Source: Naumovozyma dairenensis CBS 421
Taxonomy: Eukaryota; Ascomycota; Saccharomycetes; Saccharomycetales; Saccharomycetaceae
Direction: 5' to 3'
Length of the DNA: 64,000 nucleotides
Assembly (NCBI RefSeq): GCF_000227115.2
Contig: NC_016484.1
Span: forward strand, 806,001-870,000
The position numbers and the translations under genes were made by a program. The notes beneath the pieces were generated by a model, which had not been told where the DNA came from, searched no databases, and saw only the letters and a list, made by a program, of their open reading frames with translations. Shown piece by piece: positions 20,033 through 30,900 of this stretch (positions are counted from its first letter, which is position 1; every line of letters starts with the position of its first letter).

Positions 20033-21403
20033 TTATAAATAATAATACACGTAAATGTTACAAAGTATAAGTATAATTATACATATTGTCCAATATATGA
20101 ATTCTTTCGGGAATTGTCTCGCTGTCATTTCCTTATTATTTGTATGATTCATATTTTTTTTAATGTTTTCTTTAACATCCAAATTTGTTGTCTTTGATTT
20201 TTTGGATTCCTTAGTATGGTTATTGTTATGCAATAACGCTAATATCTGGTCAAGTTTAGCAGAATTCCATTTTAACTCTTCCTGAACTTTCTCTATCGCT
20301 ACAGATTCATTCGATCGAAGTGATGTGAATGAAGTACTTCCTTCTCGAGGATTCCAATCATATCCATTTGTTTCTTGAGCATATACATTGGCTGAAATGG
20401 GTTCATTGAGTAGGTCTTCCTGCTTAATCGACACTGACGATATTCGTGATGTATGTCGTGAGTTCGGATCTTTCTTTGTGACATAACTGTCAACTGGAAC
20501 TGTCTTCGTAAAATGGCTTGATTTAGATAAAGTTTTTAATTTATTTTCAATTAGAGGTTGATTATTGGCAAGAATCTTTTGCCATTTCATGTCCAGATGC
20601 TTCCTTTTCCTATCCAAAGTGTCAGTTGTCACTATATCTTCCTTCTTCAAAATTGTTTTTGGCTCTTCAAGCTCCTCCTCTTGGGAACTCCGTCTTTTGT
20701 GCATTCCTTGCTCTAATTTTGAGTCATTCTCTTTCTTAATATACGGAAGCGGTACAGGATCACCTAATGCCTTGCGTAATGATTGGTTTCTACTTCTTGT
20801 CCTATTTCGTACTTCAGCACTCCTAAATAATTGCCTTTGTAAGTGTGATTCATCTTCTGTTTGGTGATTCTGACTCAAAGAACCATAGCTCTTAAGTGGA
20901 TGAAGCCTATATTTATCTTGAATTATCGGTATATAACCAAGATCCGCTTCATAATCTTCATCTGTTTCCTCTGGGTAACCTTTATTGTCATCCATTCGGA
21001 GGGTATCATCTTTCTCGGTTCCCCTTCTTTGAACTGCTCTTATTTCTGGTTCATTTGATAAGTAATTCAATGAACTTCCTGGATATAAATGTATATTTTT
21101 TCGCCTTTGCTTTGAACCAATTGTTTCATCAGACCTGTTTTCAAACAATTGAGCGTTAGTGTCATGAAGTTCGTGCTTGATCCTGATAGAAACATCGTCC
21201 TCATTATCATTACCATGATCTGGTAAAACTGAAGTTGAGCCATCAGAAACAGTGGTAAGAGTCGTATTGTTAGTTCCAACATCGGATTTACTCAAGTTCA
21301 ATTTTCTCTCTAGGAATTTTTTATTTAGTTTCCTTATTCGTTCATTACTGGCCTTTTGTGCCTCTGTTGATGGCAAGTAATCGTTCGGTATGCCTGTATT
21401 CAT
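20033..21403 (-). CDS. KAR1: Spindle pole body half-bridge protein Kar1
   Basis: The 456-residue product (433 in S. cerevisiae) is a tail-anchored nuclear envelope protein of the spindle pole body half-bridge, needed for spindle pole duplication and nuclear fusion in mating through Cdc31 and Cnm67. A C-terminal membrane anchor, FIYWTICIIILILCNIYVYYYL, ends the protein with no luminal tail. The middle (about residues 230-300) is charged and helical (ERKRKHLDMKWQKILANNQPL), matching where Cdc31 binds in yeast Kar1. Most of the rest is low-complexity and charged. The assignment rests on position between SWT21 and SRP1 plus the tail anchor. Confidence 0.88.
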   Translation of the reverse strand: MNTGIPNDYLPSTEAQKASNERIRKLNKKFLERKLNLSKSDVGTNNTTLTTVSDGSTSVLPDHGNDNEDDVSIRIKHELHDTNAQLFENRSDETIGSKQRRKNIHLYPGSSLNYLSNEPEIRAVQRRGTEKDDTLRMDDNKGYPEETDEDYEADLGYIPIIQDKYRLHPLKSYGSLSQNHQTEDESHLQRQLFRSAEVRNRTRSRNQSLRKALGDPVPLPYIKKENDSKLEQGMHKRRSSQEEELEEPKTILKKEDIVTTDTLDRKRKHLDMKWQKILANNQPLIENKLKTLSKSSHFTKTVPVDSYVTKKDPNSRHTSRISSVSIKQEDLLNEPISANVYAQETNGYDWNPREGSTSFTSLRSNESVAIEKVQEELKWNSAKLDQILALLHNNNHTKESKKSKTTNLDVKENIKKNMNHTNNKEMTARQFPKEFIYWTICIIILILCNIYVYYYL

Positions 21404-21607
21404 TCATAAATAGAACTATATTATGGTTTATCTACTTTTCTTTCCTTTCGAATTTATCAGAATAGATGAGTACAAGAACTTGAATCTTGAATTTTTTGGA
21501 GCTTGCTAGCAGGAGAGACACCAGTATCCATCTTGGAAGTAGTTCATTTCAAGATTACTCACTATTTTGAATATTAAAGTCAAAGATCTCAGATAAATTT
21601 GTTGTTG

Positions 21608-21614
21608 TTTCGCG
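21608..21614 (-). promoter_or_regulatory. SBF-like site upstream of KAR1
   Basis: TTTCGCG, reverse of CGCGAAA (the SCB core), lies about 205 bp upstream of the KAR1 start. It would fit expression at G1/S, when spindle poles duplicate. Single-motif evidence only; the rest of the 493-bp spacer 21404-21896 shows no gene. Confidence 0.35.
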
Positions 21615-21896
21615 CGGGATTTCAACAGAAAGTAGAAAGGTTTCAGGCAATCTTCTTTTTCCTGAAACTTAAGCCTTAGCCAACTATTTAAGAATTATAA
21701 AGTGCAATCATACGGAACAGAGAATGAAGTAGAAAGTGTTAATGATATGATATGATATGTTATGTCGAATTAGGTTATATGTGACAGTATAAATATTATA
21801 AAGTTATATAATTATTTTTTTTTTTGGATTTTTTATTTGATTGAGATAGTTTTGGATGACAGCAACTACGCCCTAAATTATTATGTTTATTTTTTC

Positions 21897-23519
21897 TTAG
21901 TTGAAATTGAATGATTGGTTGACGTTAGCACCGAAACCGAAAGTGTTATTACCAGCAGTTTGTGGAGCCAATGTTTCATCGATAGCATCTTCATCTTCTC
22001 CAAAGTAAGTTTCAATGATTGAGTAAGCTTTTTCGTAAATCTTGTCATTTTCATTTTGTTGACAATTGAAAATCTTTTCCATACCACCAGCTTTTTCAAT
22101 CAAATCAGCATTTTCATTAATAGTTAATCCACGAGTTTCCTTATCAGCTTCACCAACCTTTAAGATGTTTTCTAGAGCTTCTAGAGCTACTTCCAAAATT
22201 CTATTATCAGCAATTTCTAGCAAATCACATAATGGCTTTATACAATTTTGTGATACTAAATATTTTATAATTTCAGGTCTTTGTAACCCACCAGTAGATG
22301 CGTTTGAAATGGCCCAACAAGCTTCCTTCTTGGTTTTATATTCTGCAGTATCTAATAATTTAACTAAAGGTGGTATTAAACCAGCGTCTAAAACAGCTTG
22401 TATTTGTTCCACATTACCTGCAGTAATATTAGAGATTGTCCAACATGCTTCCTTTCTAATGGATTCCTTTGGAGAGGACAACAAATTTGGTAACGCGTTT
22501 AGAACACCTGCATTGATAACAGTTTGGGTTTGTAAATCATTACCTGTGACGATATTACCGACAGCTCTTAAACAGGGAGTTTGAACTAAAGTGGATTGAT
22601 GAACTAATAATTCTACTAATCTTTTTGGGATTCTAGCATCAATGACAGCTTGGATAGCTTCTGGTGGGCCATCTGATAAATAAGAGATAGCCCATGAGGC
22701 ATCGACTATAGTTTCAACGTCTAACGAATAAATCAATTTAGCTAGCACTGGTAATGCTAGAGAAACGATACTCCAATCAGGTTGTGGTTTCTTACCTCTA
22801 CATAAGTTAGATAGAGTCCATGTAGCTGTTCTAATCAATGAAGTCTTGGTGTTATTGAATAATCCTAAGATTGGTTCCATAGCATTACACCTTAGAACGA
22901 AATCTCTATAATCGGTTGAATCACCTGCGATATTACCTAGAGCCCAAATAGCTTGTTCTTGAACTTCGATGGAACCTGTATATAATAGTTGAATGAATAA
23001 TGGTACTGCACCTGCTTCTACGACTACTTTAGTTTGTTCTGAGGATCCAGATGCGATATTAGTCAAAGCCCAGGCGGCTTCTAATTGTAACATTTCAGGT
23101 TGATTTTCTTGCATGAACTCGACTAAAGTTGGGACGATCCCAGTTTGAATGACGATATCTATTGGAGGAGAATGTTCTCTAGAAAGAATTTGTCTAAATT
23201 TGACAGTGGCAGATAATTGATCTTGCATATCATTGGAATGGATTTGTTCCACCATTCTAGGTAGTTCTTGTTGTAATTGTGTCATGAATTGTTGTTCACC
23301 TACAGTATTTGTTTCATCTTCGTCTTCAGAGTCTACATCAGTAGCCGCGTTGAAGTTTCTTCTCTTTGCTAGAGTTTCATCTCTTTTGGCTTTTCTTAAT
23401 TCAACTTGTTGGGTATCTCTACGACGACGTAGTTCTTCAGCAGAGAATCTGCCCTTGTTCTTAAAATTGGTACGTCTATATTCTGGAACGAATTTATTTG
23501 CTGAGTCAGATGTATCCAT
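21897..23519 (-). CDS. SRP1: Importin alpha (karyopherin alpha) Srp1
   Basis: This 540-residue protein (542 in S. cerevisiae) links classical nuclear localisation signals to importin beta. The N-terminal IBB domain is clear ([20 protein letters not shown], then [16 protein letters not shown]). Ten ARM repeats follow with the conserved W..N pairs, for example [44 protein letters not shown] and ACWAISNAS. The C-terminus ends in the [13 protein letters not shown] motif. I start at the ATG at 23519 because it gives the conserved [14 protein letters not shown] start; the frame stays open 35 codons further upstream, but that stretch resembles nothing. The protein also delivers ubiquitylated cargo to the proteasome in yeast. 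Confidence 0.96.
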   Translation of the reverse strand: MDTSDSANKFVPEYRRTNFKNKGRFSAEELRRRRDTQQVELRKAKRDETLAKRRNFNAATDVDSEDEDETNTVGEQQFMTQLQQELPRMVEQIHSNDMQDQLSATVKFRQILSREHSPPIDIVIQTGIVPTLVEFMQENQPEMLQLEAAWALTNIASGSSEQTKVVVEAGAVPLFIQLLYTGSIEVQEQAIWALGNIAGDSTDYRDFVLRCNAMEPILGLFNNTKTSLIRTATWTLSNLCRGKKPQPDWSIVSLALPVLAKLIYSLDVETIVDASWAISYLSDGPPEAIQAVIDARIPKRLVELLVHQSTLVQTPCLRAVGNIVTGNDLQTQTVINAGVLNALPNLLSSPKESIRKEACWTISNITAGNVEQIQAVLDAGLIPPLVKLLDTAEYKTKKEACWAISNASTGGLQRPEIIKYLVSQNCIKPLCDLLEIADNRILEVALEALENILKVGEADKETRGLTINENADLIEKAGGMEKIFNCQQNENDKIYEKAYSIIETYFGEDEDAIDETLAPQTAGNNTFGFGANVNQSFNFN

Positions 23520-24075
23520 GATGTCTGGTATGTTTACTCTGTGTTTTATACTTGCGTAATATAGATGAATGGCTCCACACAAAGAAGTACAAGGATGAGT
23601 ATTCCGCTGTTTATTAACTTCCAACTGGTCTTCATATGAATATTATCAGATATTCCTTTGAAGGTGGTTCTACAAAAAAAAAAAAAATATGATATAATTC
23701 CAATTACAATTCCAGAAAATTAAAAAAAAAAATCTGAGAGAAAAAATCCACATCGTCATGTACGGATATCTAGACAGGCATGCTGTGCCTCCAAAACATG
23801 TGACAGAAAATAATATATGTCAGCATTTCGTGAGTTTTTCAAAGTGTATAAGCACATTATGTCTCTCACATTATGTCTCTCAGAAGGTAGACATAAATGA
23901 ATGATATCTACAGAAAGGTATGCAACTCTTCGTCTTGATCACAGTGTCATATTATGTCTGGATATTGAAGTTTCCAAAATATTATTAGTTACTAGCCCAA
24001 GGGTTCGATCGTTTGTTTTTCTATTGAGTTTCTATTTCAAAACTTGTGAAATTCTAATGAAAAAGAATACTTGGG

Positions 24076-24114
24076 TTCACATCATACTGTGCATGTTTCA
24101 CAGTTACGTGTGAA
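24076..24114. repeat. Two-step inverted repeat (hairpin with internal loop)
   Basis: TTCACA (24076-24081) pairs with TGTGAA (24109-24114), and ACTGTG (24086-24091) pairs with CACAGT (24099-24104). The halves are separated by a symmetric 4-base internal loop around a 7-base apical loop. It resembles a structured RNA stem or a compound dimer site. It lies about 560 bp upstream of SRP1. Confidence 0.6.
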
Positions 24115-24699
24115 AGTGTAAGGCTTAAACAATCTAAACGTATATTAAAATACAAACTTCATAAAAAAACATTAGTTTAAAACAATGAAATGGACACATT
24201 AAAAGTCATATATTTTTAAGCATTACATAATTGCATACTAAAATATAATATTACACATTATTAAATATAATATATGCTCCAGTGAAGGAACCATTTGGAC
24301 TATACGGCAGGGAATTCTCAATTATGAACACACGTTGATAAGACGGGAGTAAGATCACACACATCATACTTCCCTTAAGTACGTCATAGAGAGATTTCCT
24401 TCGCCAATAAAAGGGCACCACTAGAACAATGTTTCAACAAAGGAGCACATATGTATATATGTCAGCATCTTTACTTCTTCCTTAGAAACAATACGATATA
24501 CACTATTTTTCGAGATTGAATTCGGCTTTCACCAACTTTTAAAGTAGCAATCAACTTAACTTCACACACAAGCAAGTTTCATGACAAAAAAATGTATATG
24601 TAACAAAATCGAAAGGATATATGCACTCTATTGTAAACTAGAGAGAGAATTGAAAGATAAAGGGGTTGGGATTTGCACATCATTTTCTTAACCAAATAT

Positions 24700-24736
24700 A
24701 AAATAGAGATACCACACATAAAAGTATCTCTATTTT
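24700..24736. repeat. Perfect 13-bp inverted repeat, 11-nt loop
   Basis: AAAATAGAGATAC at 24700-24712 is the exact reverse complement of GTATCTCTATTTT at 24724-24736. It lies 127 bp beyond the stop of the YNL190W-type gene, so it may fold in that mRNA's 3' untranslated region or act in 3' end formation. Confidence 0.75.
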
Positions 24737-24862
24737 CAAAAACATAAACATTTAGGGGTAAAGAAAAAGAAATTGAGATTATTAATTAGAAATTAAGCAG
24801 AGACACATTTAGGAGATTAGAGAATTTCAAACAAAAAAGAGGAAAATAAATTTTTATTCAAT

Positions 24863-25468
24863 CTATAATAATAACAAAGCACCGGCAACGACAGCTGAAC
24901 CGATTGATAAACCGAACAATTTCATTGAACCTTGAGATGGAGCGGCAGCATTGACAACGTTTTTATTAACGTTACCAGTATCTGTTGTATGATGATGTTT
25001 GGTTTTGTTAAATCTACCATATCTGTGAGTACCACTTTCCTTGGATTGATGAGATTTCTTGGTCTTATTGAATCTACCGTATCTATGGGTACCAGTTTCT
25101 TTAGATTGATGAGACTTCTTAGTTTTGTTAAATCTACCATATCTATGGGTGCCGGTTTCCTTAGATTGGTGGGATTTCTTGGTTTTGTTGAATCTACCGT
25201 ATCTATGGGTACCAGTTTCTTTAGATTGATGAGACTTCTTAGTTTTGTTAAATCTACCATATCTATGGGTACCAGTTTCCTTAGATTGATGGGATTTCTT
25301 GGTCTTGTTGAATTTACCGTACTTATGGGTAGTATGAGTGGATGTTGTAGTAAAAACATTACCATCCTTCGTTATAACTTTGGTGGTAGTGTAATCATGG
25401 TCCTTTTTTGCTTCAGCCAAGGCAGAAAGAGAAGCTAATCCGAAAGCTGTAATTGTAGTAAACTTCAT
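24863..25468 (-). CDS. YNL190W: Repetitive GPI-type cell wall protein, YNL190W homologue
   Basis: The 201-residue product has a secretion signal (MKFTTITAFGLASLSALAEA), a hydrophilic repetitive middle and a hydrophobic C-terminus (LFGLSIGSAVVAGALLLL) of the GPI-attachment type. Residues 49-148 are five tandem 20-residue units of the form RYGRFNKTKKSHQSKETGTH, plus a partial sixth to about residue 157. Each unit carries one NKT glycosylation sequon, so six are regularly spaced. The composition is strongly basic and hydrophilic. S. cerevisiae YNL190W (204 residues, same position beside SRP1) is a cell wall protein proposed to be a hydrophilin. The function here is inferred from that. Confidence 0.85.
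   Translation of the reverse strand: MKFTTITAFGLASLSALAEAKKDHDYTTTKVITKDGNVFTTTSTHTTHKYGKFNKTKKSHQSKETGTHRYGRFNKTKKSHQSKETGTHRYGRFNKTKKSHQSKETGTHRYGRFNKTKKSHQSKETGTHRYGRFNKTKKSHQSKESGTHRYGRFNKTKHHHTTDTGNVNKNVVNAAAPSQGSMKLFGLSIGSAVVAGALLLL
24998..25324 (-). repeat. 60-bp coding tandem repeat
   Basis: Five full 60-bp units and a partial sixth encode the 20-residue wall-protein repeat. Units are nearly identical in protein but differ at synonymous sites, and alternate units look more alike at the DNA level (for example 25081-25140 and 25201-25260), which suggests a two-unit duplication step. Confidence 0.85.
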
Positions 25469-26430
25469 GTTGTTATTATTATTATCCTTAATTAAGTTGT
25501 TGGAGTAGTTTTCCTTTGTTCGTAGTAATGTGATAAGTTTCTAGTAAAAAAAGACTATGATGTGAAAAAAGTTCCTTTTTATTTTCCAGAAGTTGACTAA
25601 TTAACTCTAATTAATGTGCTGTTTTTATTTGAGAGACGTAAAGAAACACGGAAACAACAATTAATTTCTGATATTTCAAAAGTAGCTGGTGTATTTAAAC
25701 AAGAATTAAGATGAATTGAAAAAAACCAAATAAAATATATGAAGCATTTATAAATAAACTAAAAGAAAAAAATACGGATAAAGGAGACTAAACCACACAT
25801 GATAGAAAAAAAGATAAAGCCCACCTTCAAAAAGCAATGAATGATTTCGAAGTTTGCGATACTTTGGTAGAAAAACAGTTCCATATTCGATGCCCATATA
25901 TAAAGACGTGGTTCGCTAAAGAAGAACACCATGCCAAAGAAAAATTTTCCACTGTTTTGAAAATGGCTCAATTAGTGGAATTACGTATTTTTACCCAAAG
26001 GTTGCGTGGCATTTAAGAGGTTTCTGGGAGCTGCACTGGGTAGTCTCTGTGGACGGTCGCTGGCATTTCCTATTCGCCGCGGAATGTCGTACGCATCTTT
26101 AGGGAGGGCTTGAAGTTTCGGATAAATTTCCTCTTTGGGTTCTGTTTACTGGGAGTCGTTCCCTTTCCGTCCTTTTGTGGGTTTTTTTGTTGTGGTTTTT
26201 CCCGGTTCGGACCAAGTCGACAACCGCTCGTTTCCGCCGCATCCAGGCTAGGTCGTTGTCTACGGCGCGTCACAACTTTCATATTAGAATTGTGACATGT
26301 TGATTACTGTCATCTAAATAGAAACTAATATGGTCTTCACGATTATATGAAAGACGTATTCTCCACATACGTACGTAGAGTGTGTATGTTGCCAATAGTC
26401 ATATAGTAATTGGGATGTAAATTACGCTGA
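25469..26430. promoter_or_regulatory. Upstream region of the YNL190W-type gene with a G+C-rich island
   Basis: A 962-bp spacer. Most is A+T-rich, but about 26030-26285 is markedly G+C-rich for this genome, with words such as TCGCCGCGG, GTTTCCGCCGC and CCCGGTTCGGACC. A 70-codon frame on the minus strand across it (26282-26070) is very basic and resembles nothing I know. I consider the island more likely regulatory or an RNA gene than coding, but cannot decide. Confidence 0.4.
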
Positions 26431-27510
26431 TCATAATATATGTGCTGTTGCCGTCATAGGTCTCATTCTTCCTTCTCTTTCTAATGGTGGAACATCCTTT
26501 TCCACTTGTTTGGCCAGGGGAACGGAACCCATGAAACCTTTGCTTTCTACCAAAGTTGGGCTTCTTAAATATAATGGATCTTCTTGATAATATTCGTCTA
26601 TCACAGGGTGTAACAAGATGGTTTGTTTCTTGATTGTTAAAATACTATTGGTTGGGACAGCTATCCAATCACCTCTTTCGAAAGTTAGCGGTTCAGATGC
26701 TACCATAATAACATCTTGATTTCTATCGAGACGTTCCATTCTATATTCCCCTGGAAAAGTTTCAACAAAACTTGACCCACAACTAAAATGTAAAGATGCA
26801 GCTTCGTCAGTTTTACTCGTTATATACCTAGAAACTATCACCGTGGAGCCATCGGTTACAGCAAAATTTAACAGTGATGGCTCTACAGTTTCCATGCCAT
26901 TAGACTCGTTCACTTCTTTGGTCCAATCCCTTATATATTCTATTGTTTGTAATAGTGCTTTCCTTAATGCTATGTGACCAAAGTTTCCATCTCTCTTAGA
27001 CGGGTCAAATCCATTTTTATCCAAGGTGTCTAAAAACAATGCAAAACGCACATTCAGAATCTGTACTACCTTGTAAAAATTCAAATATTCATCCTTGATA
27101 TGGTTTAATAACCTCCTTTTAATATGCTTGAAATTTGATATTCCACCATTATGCATAAAACATAAACTATGATAAGTGAAAGGATGACAATTGGTCTCAG
27201 ACAGAACACCGTAAGTTGAAGCTCTAACATGGGCAAAAACCAAATCAGATTTGGTCTTATCAGCTAAAGTACTTAGATTTTGATTATTCCATGCAGGTGT
27301 AATAGCTTTGAAAAGACATGGTCCATCATCATTTAGTTCATCTTCCATTGGATAATATGCGACACCAAAACCATCACCATTTATTGGTCTTCTTCTATCT
27401 AATCGAAGTCGTGAATCAAAGGATTGATTGATTATAGAATGTGCTGGTTTAGTGAGTAAGTGGGATAAACGAATTGGTTCTCTTCCCTTGAAAATTAGAA
27501 ATCTACACAT
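26431..27510 (-). CDS. DUG3: Glutamine amidotransferase Dug3 of the glutathione-degrading complex
   Basis: The 359-residue product is a class II glutamine amidotransferase. With Dug2 it cleaves the gamma-glutamyl bond of glutathione, and Dug1 then splits Cys-Gly. The start at 27510 puts Cys at position 2 (MCRFLIFKG), the N-terminal nucleophile exposed after Met removal; the frame is open 20 codons upstream, but that would bury the nucleophile. Other signatures are RRRPINGDGFGVAYYP, FAHVRASTYG, CHPFTYHSLCFMHNGGISNF and VTDGSTVIVSRY. Residues YKVVQILNVR (about 150-160), between DEYLNF and FALFLDTL, do not fit the family. The neighbouring frame of the same bases reads LQGSTDSECA, the conserved sequence, so two compensating single-base shifts lie at the homopolymers 27075-27079 and 27043-27046. 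Confidence 0.95.
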   Translation of the reverse strand: MCRFLIFKGREPIRLSHLLTKPAHSIINQSFDSRLRLDRRRPINGDGFGVAYYPMEDELNDDGPCLFKAITPAWNNQNLSTLADKTKSDLVFAHVRASTYGVLSETNCHPFTYHSLCFMHNGGISNFKHIKRRLLNHIKDEYLNFYKVVQILNVRFALFLDTLDKNGFDPSKRDGNFGHIALRKALLQTIEYIRDWTKEVNESNGMETVEPSLLNFAVTDGSTVIVSRYITSKTDEAASLHFSCGSSFVETFPGEYRMERLDRNQDVIMVASEPLTFERGDWIAVPTNSILTIKKQTILLHPVIDEYYQEDPLYLRSPTLVESKGFMGSVPLAKQVEKDVPPLEREGRMRPMTATAHIL

Positions 27511-27753
27511 AGTCTTATATTCCGTTGAACTTTCTCTTTTTGTTATTTGTATTGTTGCGTTTTTCACCAAAAGAGTCTAAAGCTTTCGAGACTAGAGGTG
27601 TTGGTTAAAAGATGTCGTGCACTAAAATATATTCTCGAAGTCTATTGTATACTCGATGAATAAATGTACATATATCTTCCTTAGTTCAAACCTACCAATG
27701 AATCATTCAATACCAAAAATACCTATAATCTATAAATCTTTTCAAGGGCTTTT

Positions 27754-27760
27754 TTACCCG
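27754..27760 (+). promoter_or_regulatory. Reb1-like site upstream of DUG3
   Basis: TTACCCG lies about 245 bp upstream of the DUG3 start within a 451-bp spacer (27511-27961) that otherwise shows no gene. Confidence 0.4.
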
Positions 27761-27961
27761 CGCACGGCGAAAATGTCATAATTATAGTCAGCCACAGTTT
27801 CTTGAAAGTAAGAAAGCATGTTTATTTAGTAAACAGATTAGCTTTGAAATATGACCTCGATCATAATTCTGCAGTATATATAAGTATGTATATTAAAAAC
27901 TATTAGAATAGTATAGTATGCTAGGATTGTCTAAGTTATATATTTACAATGCTAAATTATT

Positions 27962-30900
27962 TTATCTACGAAGTAATTTCCTTATTGACCGTGTACTTAC
28001 ATATGAGATGCAGCCAATGAAACGAATCAATGCGGACAGTGCAACCAACCATAATATAACGGCAAAATATGTCGTAGCTCTCTCAGACATTAACCTGACT
28101 TCAGTGGTTTGTTCAATATCGCCTTTTTTCATTGGTTTCATTGCGAGATATTCGCCAATACCACCTGTTTCCAAAACAACAGCAACAATGGCAAAATTGG
28201 TCATAACCCAAAAGATAATGACTAACGATCTGACATTAGCATAATAACCTGTCTTCTTCTCTTCAACAGATTCTGTATTCGAATTCTCATCTTCCTTTTC
28301 TTGGGCAGTTAATAATTCCATGTATTTATCATAATTAGCTTGAATTTCTTCACTGGAGACAAGAATTTCCATTTGGAAAGTACCATCTTCCTTCGTATTA
28401 ATTTTACCCAAGGGTTTCTGGGCGACTGCTCCCTTAGTACCCCATGAAATATCATGAACATTACAAAAGGCATAAATGGTTAAAACGTTAATGTACGATG
28501 GACTGAACAATAGATACTGAACAAAACTTGTCAACATATGCCATGGTTGTAAGTACACGATGGAACTTAATAGATAAAGAGCATATGTGGATGCCATGGA
28601 TATGATCATATCCCTAAATGCTTCTGATAAAAATAAACTGCGGAATGTAATGTTCTCTTCATTTAGTATGTTTTCAAATGATTTGACACTCATGAATATA
28701 CTGCAAAATGTCATATAGATCATTAAGACAGCGAAAAATAAACATGACAGGATATAAAACTTCTCTGTACTTTTTGGTTTATTACCAAGCGATAAAATAA
28801 AAGTGGAAAATATAGAAACACCATATAACCATAAAAATACCACGGATAATACTCCAAATGGAGAACGATACGTTAATGCGATTGATAATGTTAGAATTCT
28901 GAAAACGAGGAAGAAGGAACTTAGTGAAAACCACGACATTAAAGTATTGAAAAATAAATATATAAATTCAAAGTTCAATAGCAATTTCCTCCCAATATTG
29001 TGTCCACTCGTCCATATCCTATAGAAGTGGCAAAATGAGTAAATACTAGCGAAGAGCGACCCATTTAACCATCTCCTTCTTTGTAAAATAAATTCAGGAA
29101 TAGTCTCTGGAACATCAGTTGATGCAAAAGCACTCTTGGAATATTTTAAAACCCAGTTACTATGTTTCTTTGTAACAATTTCAAAACATAAGATACGATC
29201 TTCTGCCAGGTACATATTTGATGAGAAAAAATGGGTTCCTTCTGATTCAACGGTTTCACCATAAAAATACTTTTGTAGCGGTTCACCTCTGACAGCATCA
29301 AATCTATAAGCAGAAAACGCACCGGGTAAAACGGTGATAAACCCAAAATTTGATTCAGTTGTCTTATCCAAAATATTTGACATTTTATATTCGAAATTTT
29401 GAGACGCCACCAATGGATTCAATAGTTTTGTGAAGTTTTTCCCCAGGTCAGCTTTAATTTCACCACAAGCACCACCAACATTAGGTGAACGGAACTCTCT
29501 CCATAATTGATAAATGGAATCTTTCCCTGGCATTGTACCTGCATCCAACAATGTAACCACGTTAGGTTGTAATAGTTCAGCAAACCCTTCAAAAGCCCAT
29601 CTATGAGAATTAATTTTCTTCTGATTTTGTTCTTTTAAACAAAACATTAATTGTATCGGCACAGTGCTTGAGTTACATTCCAAATCGATACCAGTTTCAG
29701 AGTTAACATTAGTAATGTTACACATTGTAGTATGTTCATAAACGTGCATTTGAACTTTTTCATCATTAATTTCATCCTTAGCGAACCCATCTTGATAGCA
29801 ACCTAATGAACTCATTAAAGCTAATGATTTAGGGTTAATCTTGGATCTACCATCTGATACAACACAAACTACGATTTTTTTCCATGCATCCGGACCCCAT
29901 GTACTTGAATGTGTTTTCTTCACCATGCATTTGACATTATCCATTACACCTTTTAAAGTCCTCCCTAAGAGGATATGATCCTCATTATACATTGTGATAA
30001 CTATGAATAATTCCGTTGGTCTCGGGGTCAGGTATTTTAATTGTCTAACGGTAAAATTTTTTTGAAGTAGATGGTTCGGTTCACACGTTACAGCTTGATA
30101 TCTCATGAATTTAAATTCATTGGATAACGAATCTTGAGCTGTTGAATAACGAGAAATCAAAGTTTTACTGATCGGAGAATCAAAAATAAAATTACCGTTC
30201 CATAATTTAAATCTACGTAATTGAGTTGCTGTACGTTTTGGTAACCATCTGTTACTATCATTTCGAGGAATGGATTCATCTAGTAAATTTGATTGTGAAG
30301 TTTGTGATAGAGATGATGAAGAGTTTAAGGATATTGCTGATTTTGAAGTGGTATGTAATCTAATTTTGTCTATAGTGTTTGCGTCTTCATTACTACTATT
30401 ATTATCTTCTACTTCATATTCCCCTAAATCTCTGTGTGATAGCATAGGTGGCGGTATGGCGCTTGGTATCTCTGAGGATAAGGTAGTAGTTCTTGTATAA
30501 GGGTCAACAATTTCACCTTGATTATTTAAGTATGAATTGATTGGGTAATCGTCCCCATGTTGATCTACATAGATTGCTTCAGGATCTTCATTTTGGAAAT
30601 CTGAACTTGGATTTTGTTGTTGCTGATAATGGTACTGTAATGGGTCATCATTAAGTATATATTGATTTTGCTGTTGTTGTAAGATTGGTTTCGAGGTTAA
30701 ATTTTCATCAAAATTATCAATACTTGAATTCATACTTACAGATGACCTTCCATTATTTTCAGGACTGTTTGATAAATTATGGTTATAATACAAATCTTCG
30801 TCATTGAAATATTGATTTTGGTTGTGATGCCTTGGGTGTTCTGGGAAGTAGGACGCTTGAGGTAGTGTAGTTGCTTGTGTTAGATCCGGGGTTGTTTGAA

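Larger units (their letters stand above)
23520..24862. other. Spacer SRP1 promoter / YNL190W 3' region
   Basis: A 1.34-kb non-coding stretch. It contains a 14-bp tandem duplication (CACATTATGTCTCT twice, 23853-23880), a compound hairpin at 24076-24114 and a perfect 13-bp inverted repeat at 24700-24736, listed separately. No convincing gene. Confidence 0.55.

Noticed and set aside
24001..24015. GGGTTCGATCG as a tRNA B box
   Set aside because: No matching A box, acceptor stem or T-run terminator at the proper distances.
26070..26282. Basic 70-codon frame in the G+C-rich island
   Set aside because: The lack of stops is expected from G+C richness; the product resembles nothing known and would lie in a promoter.
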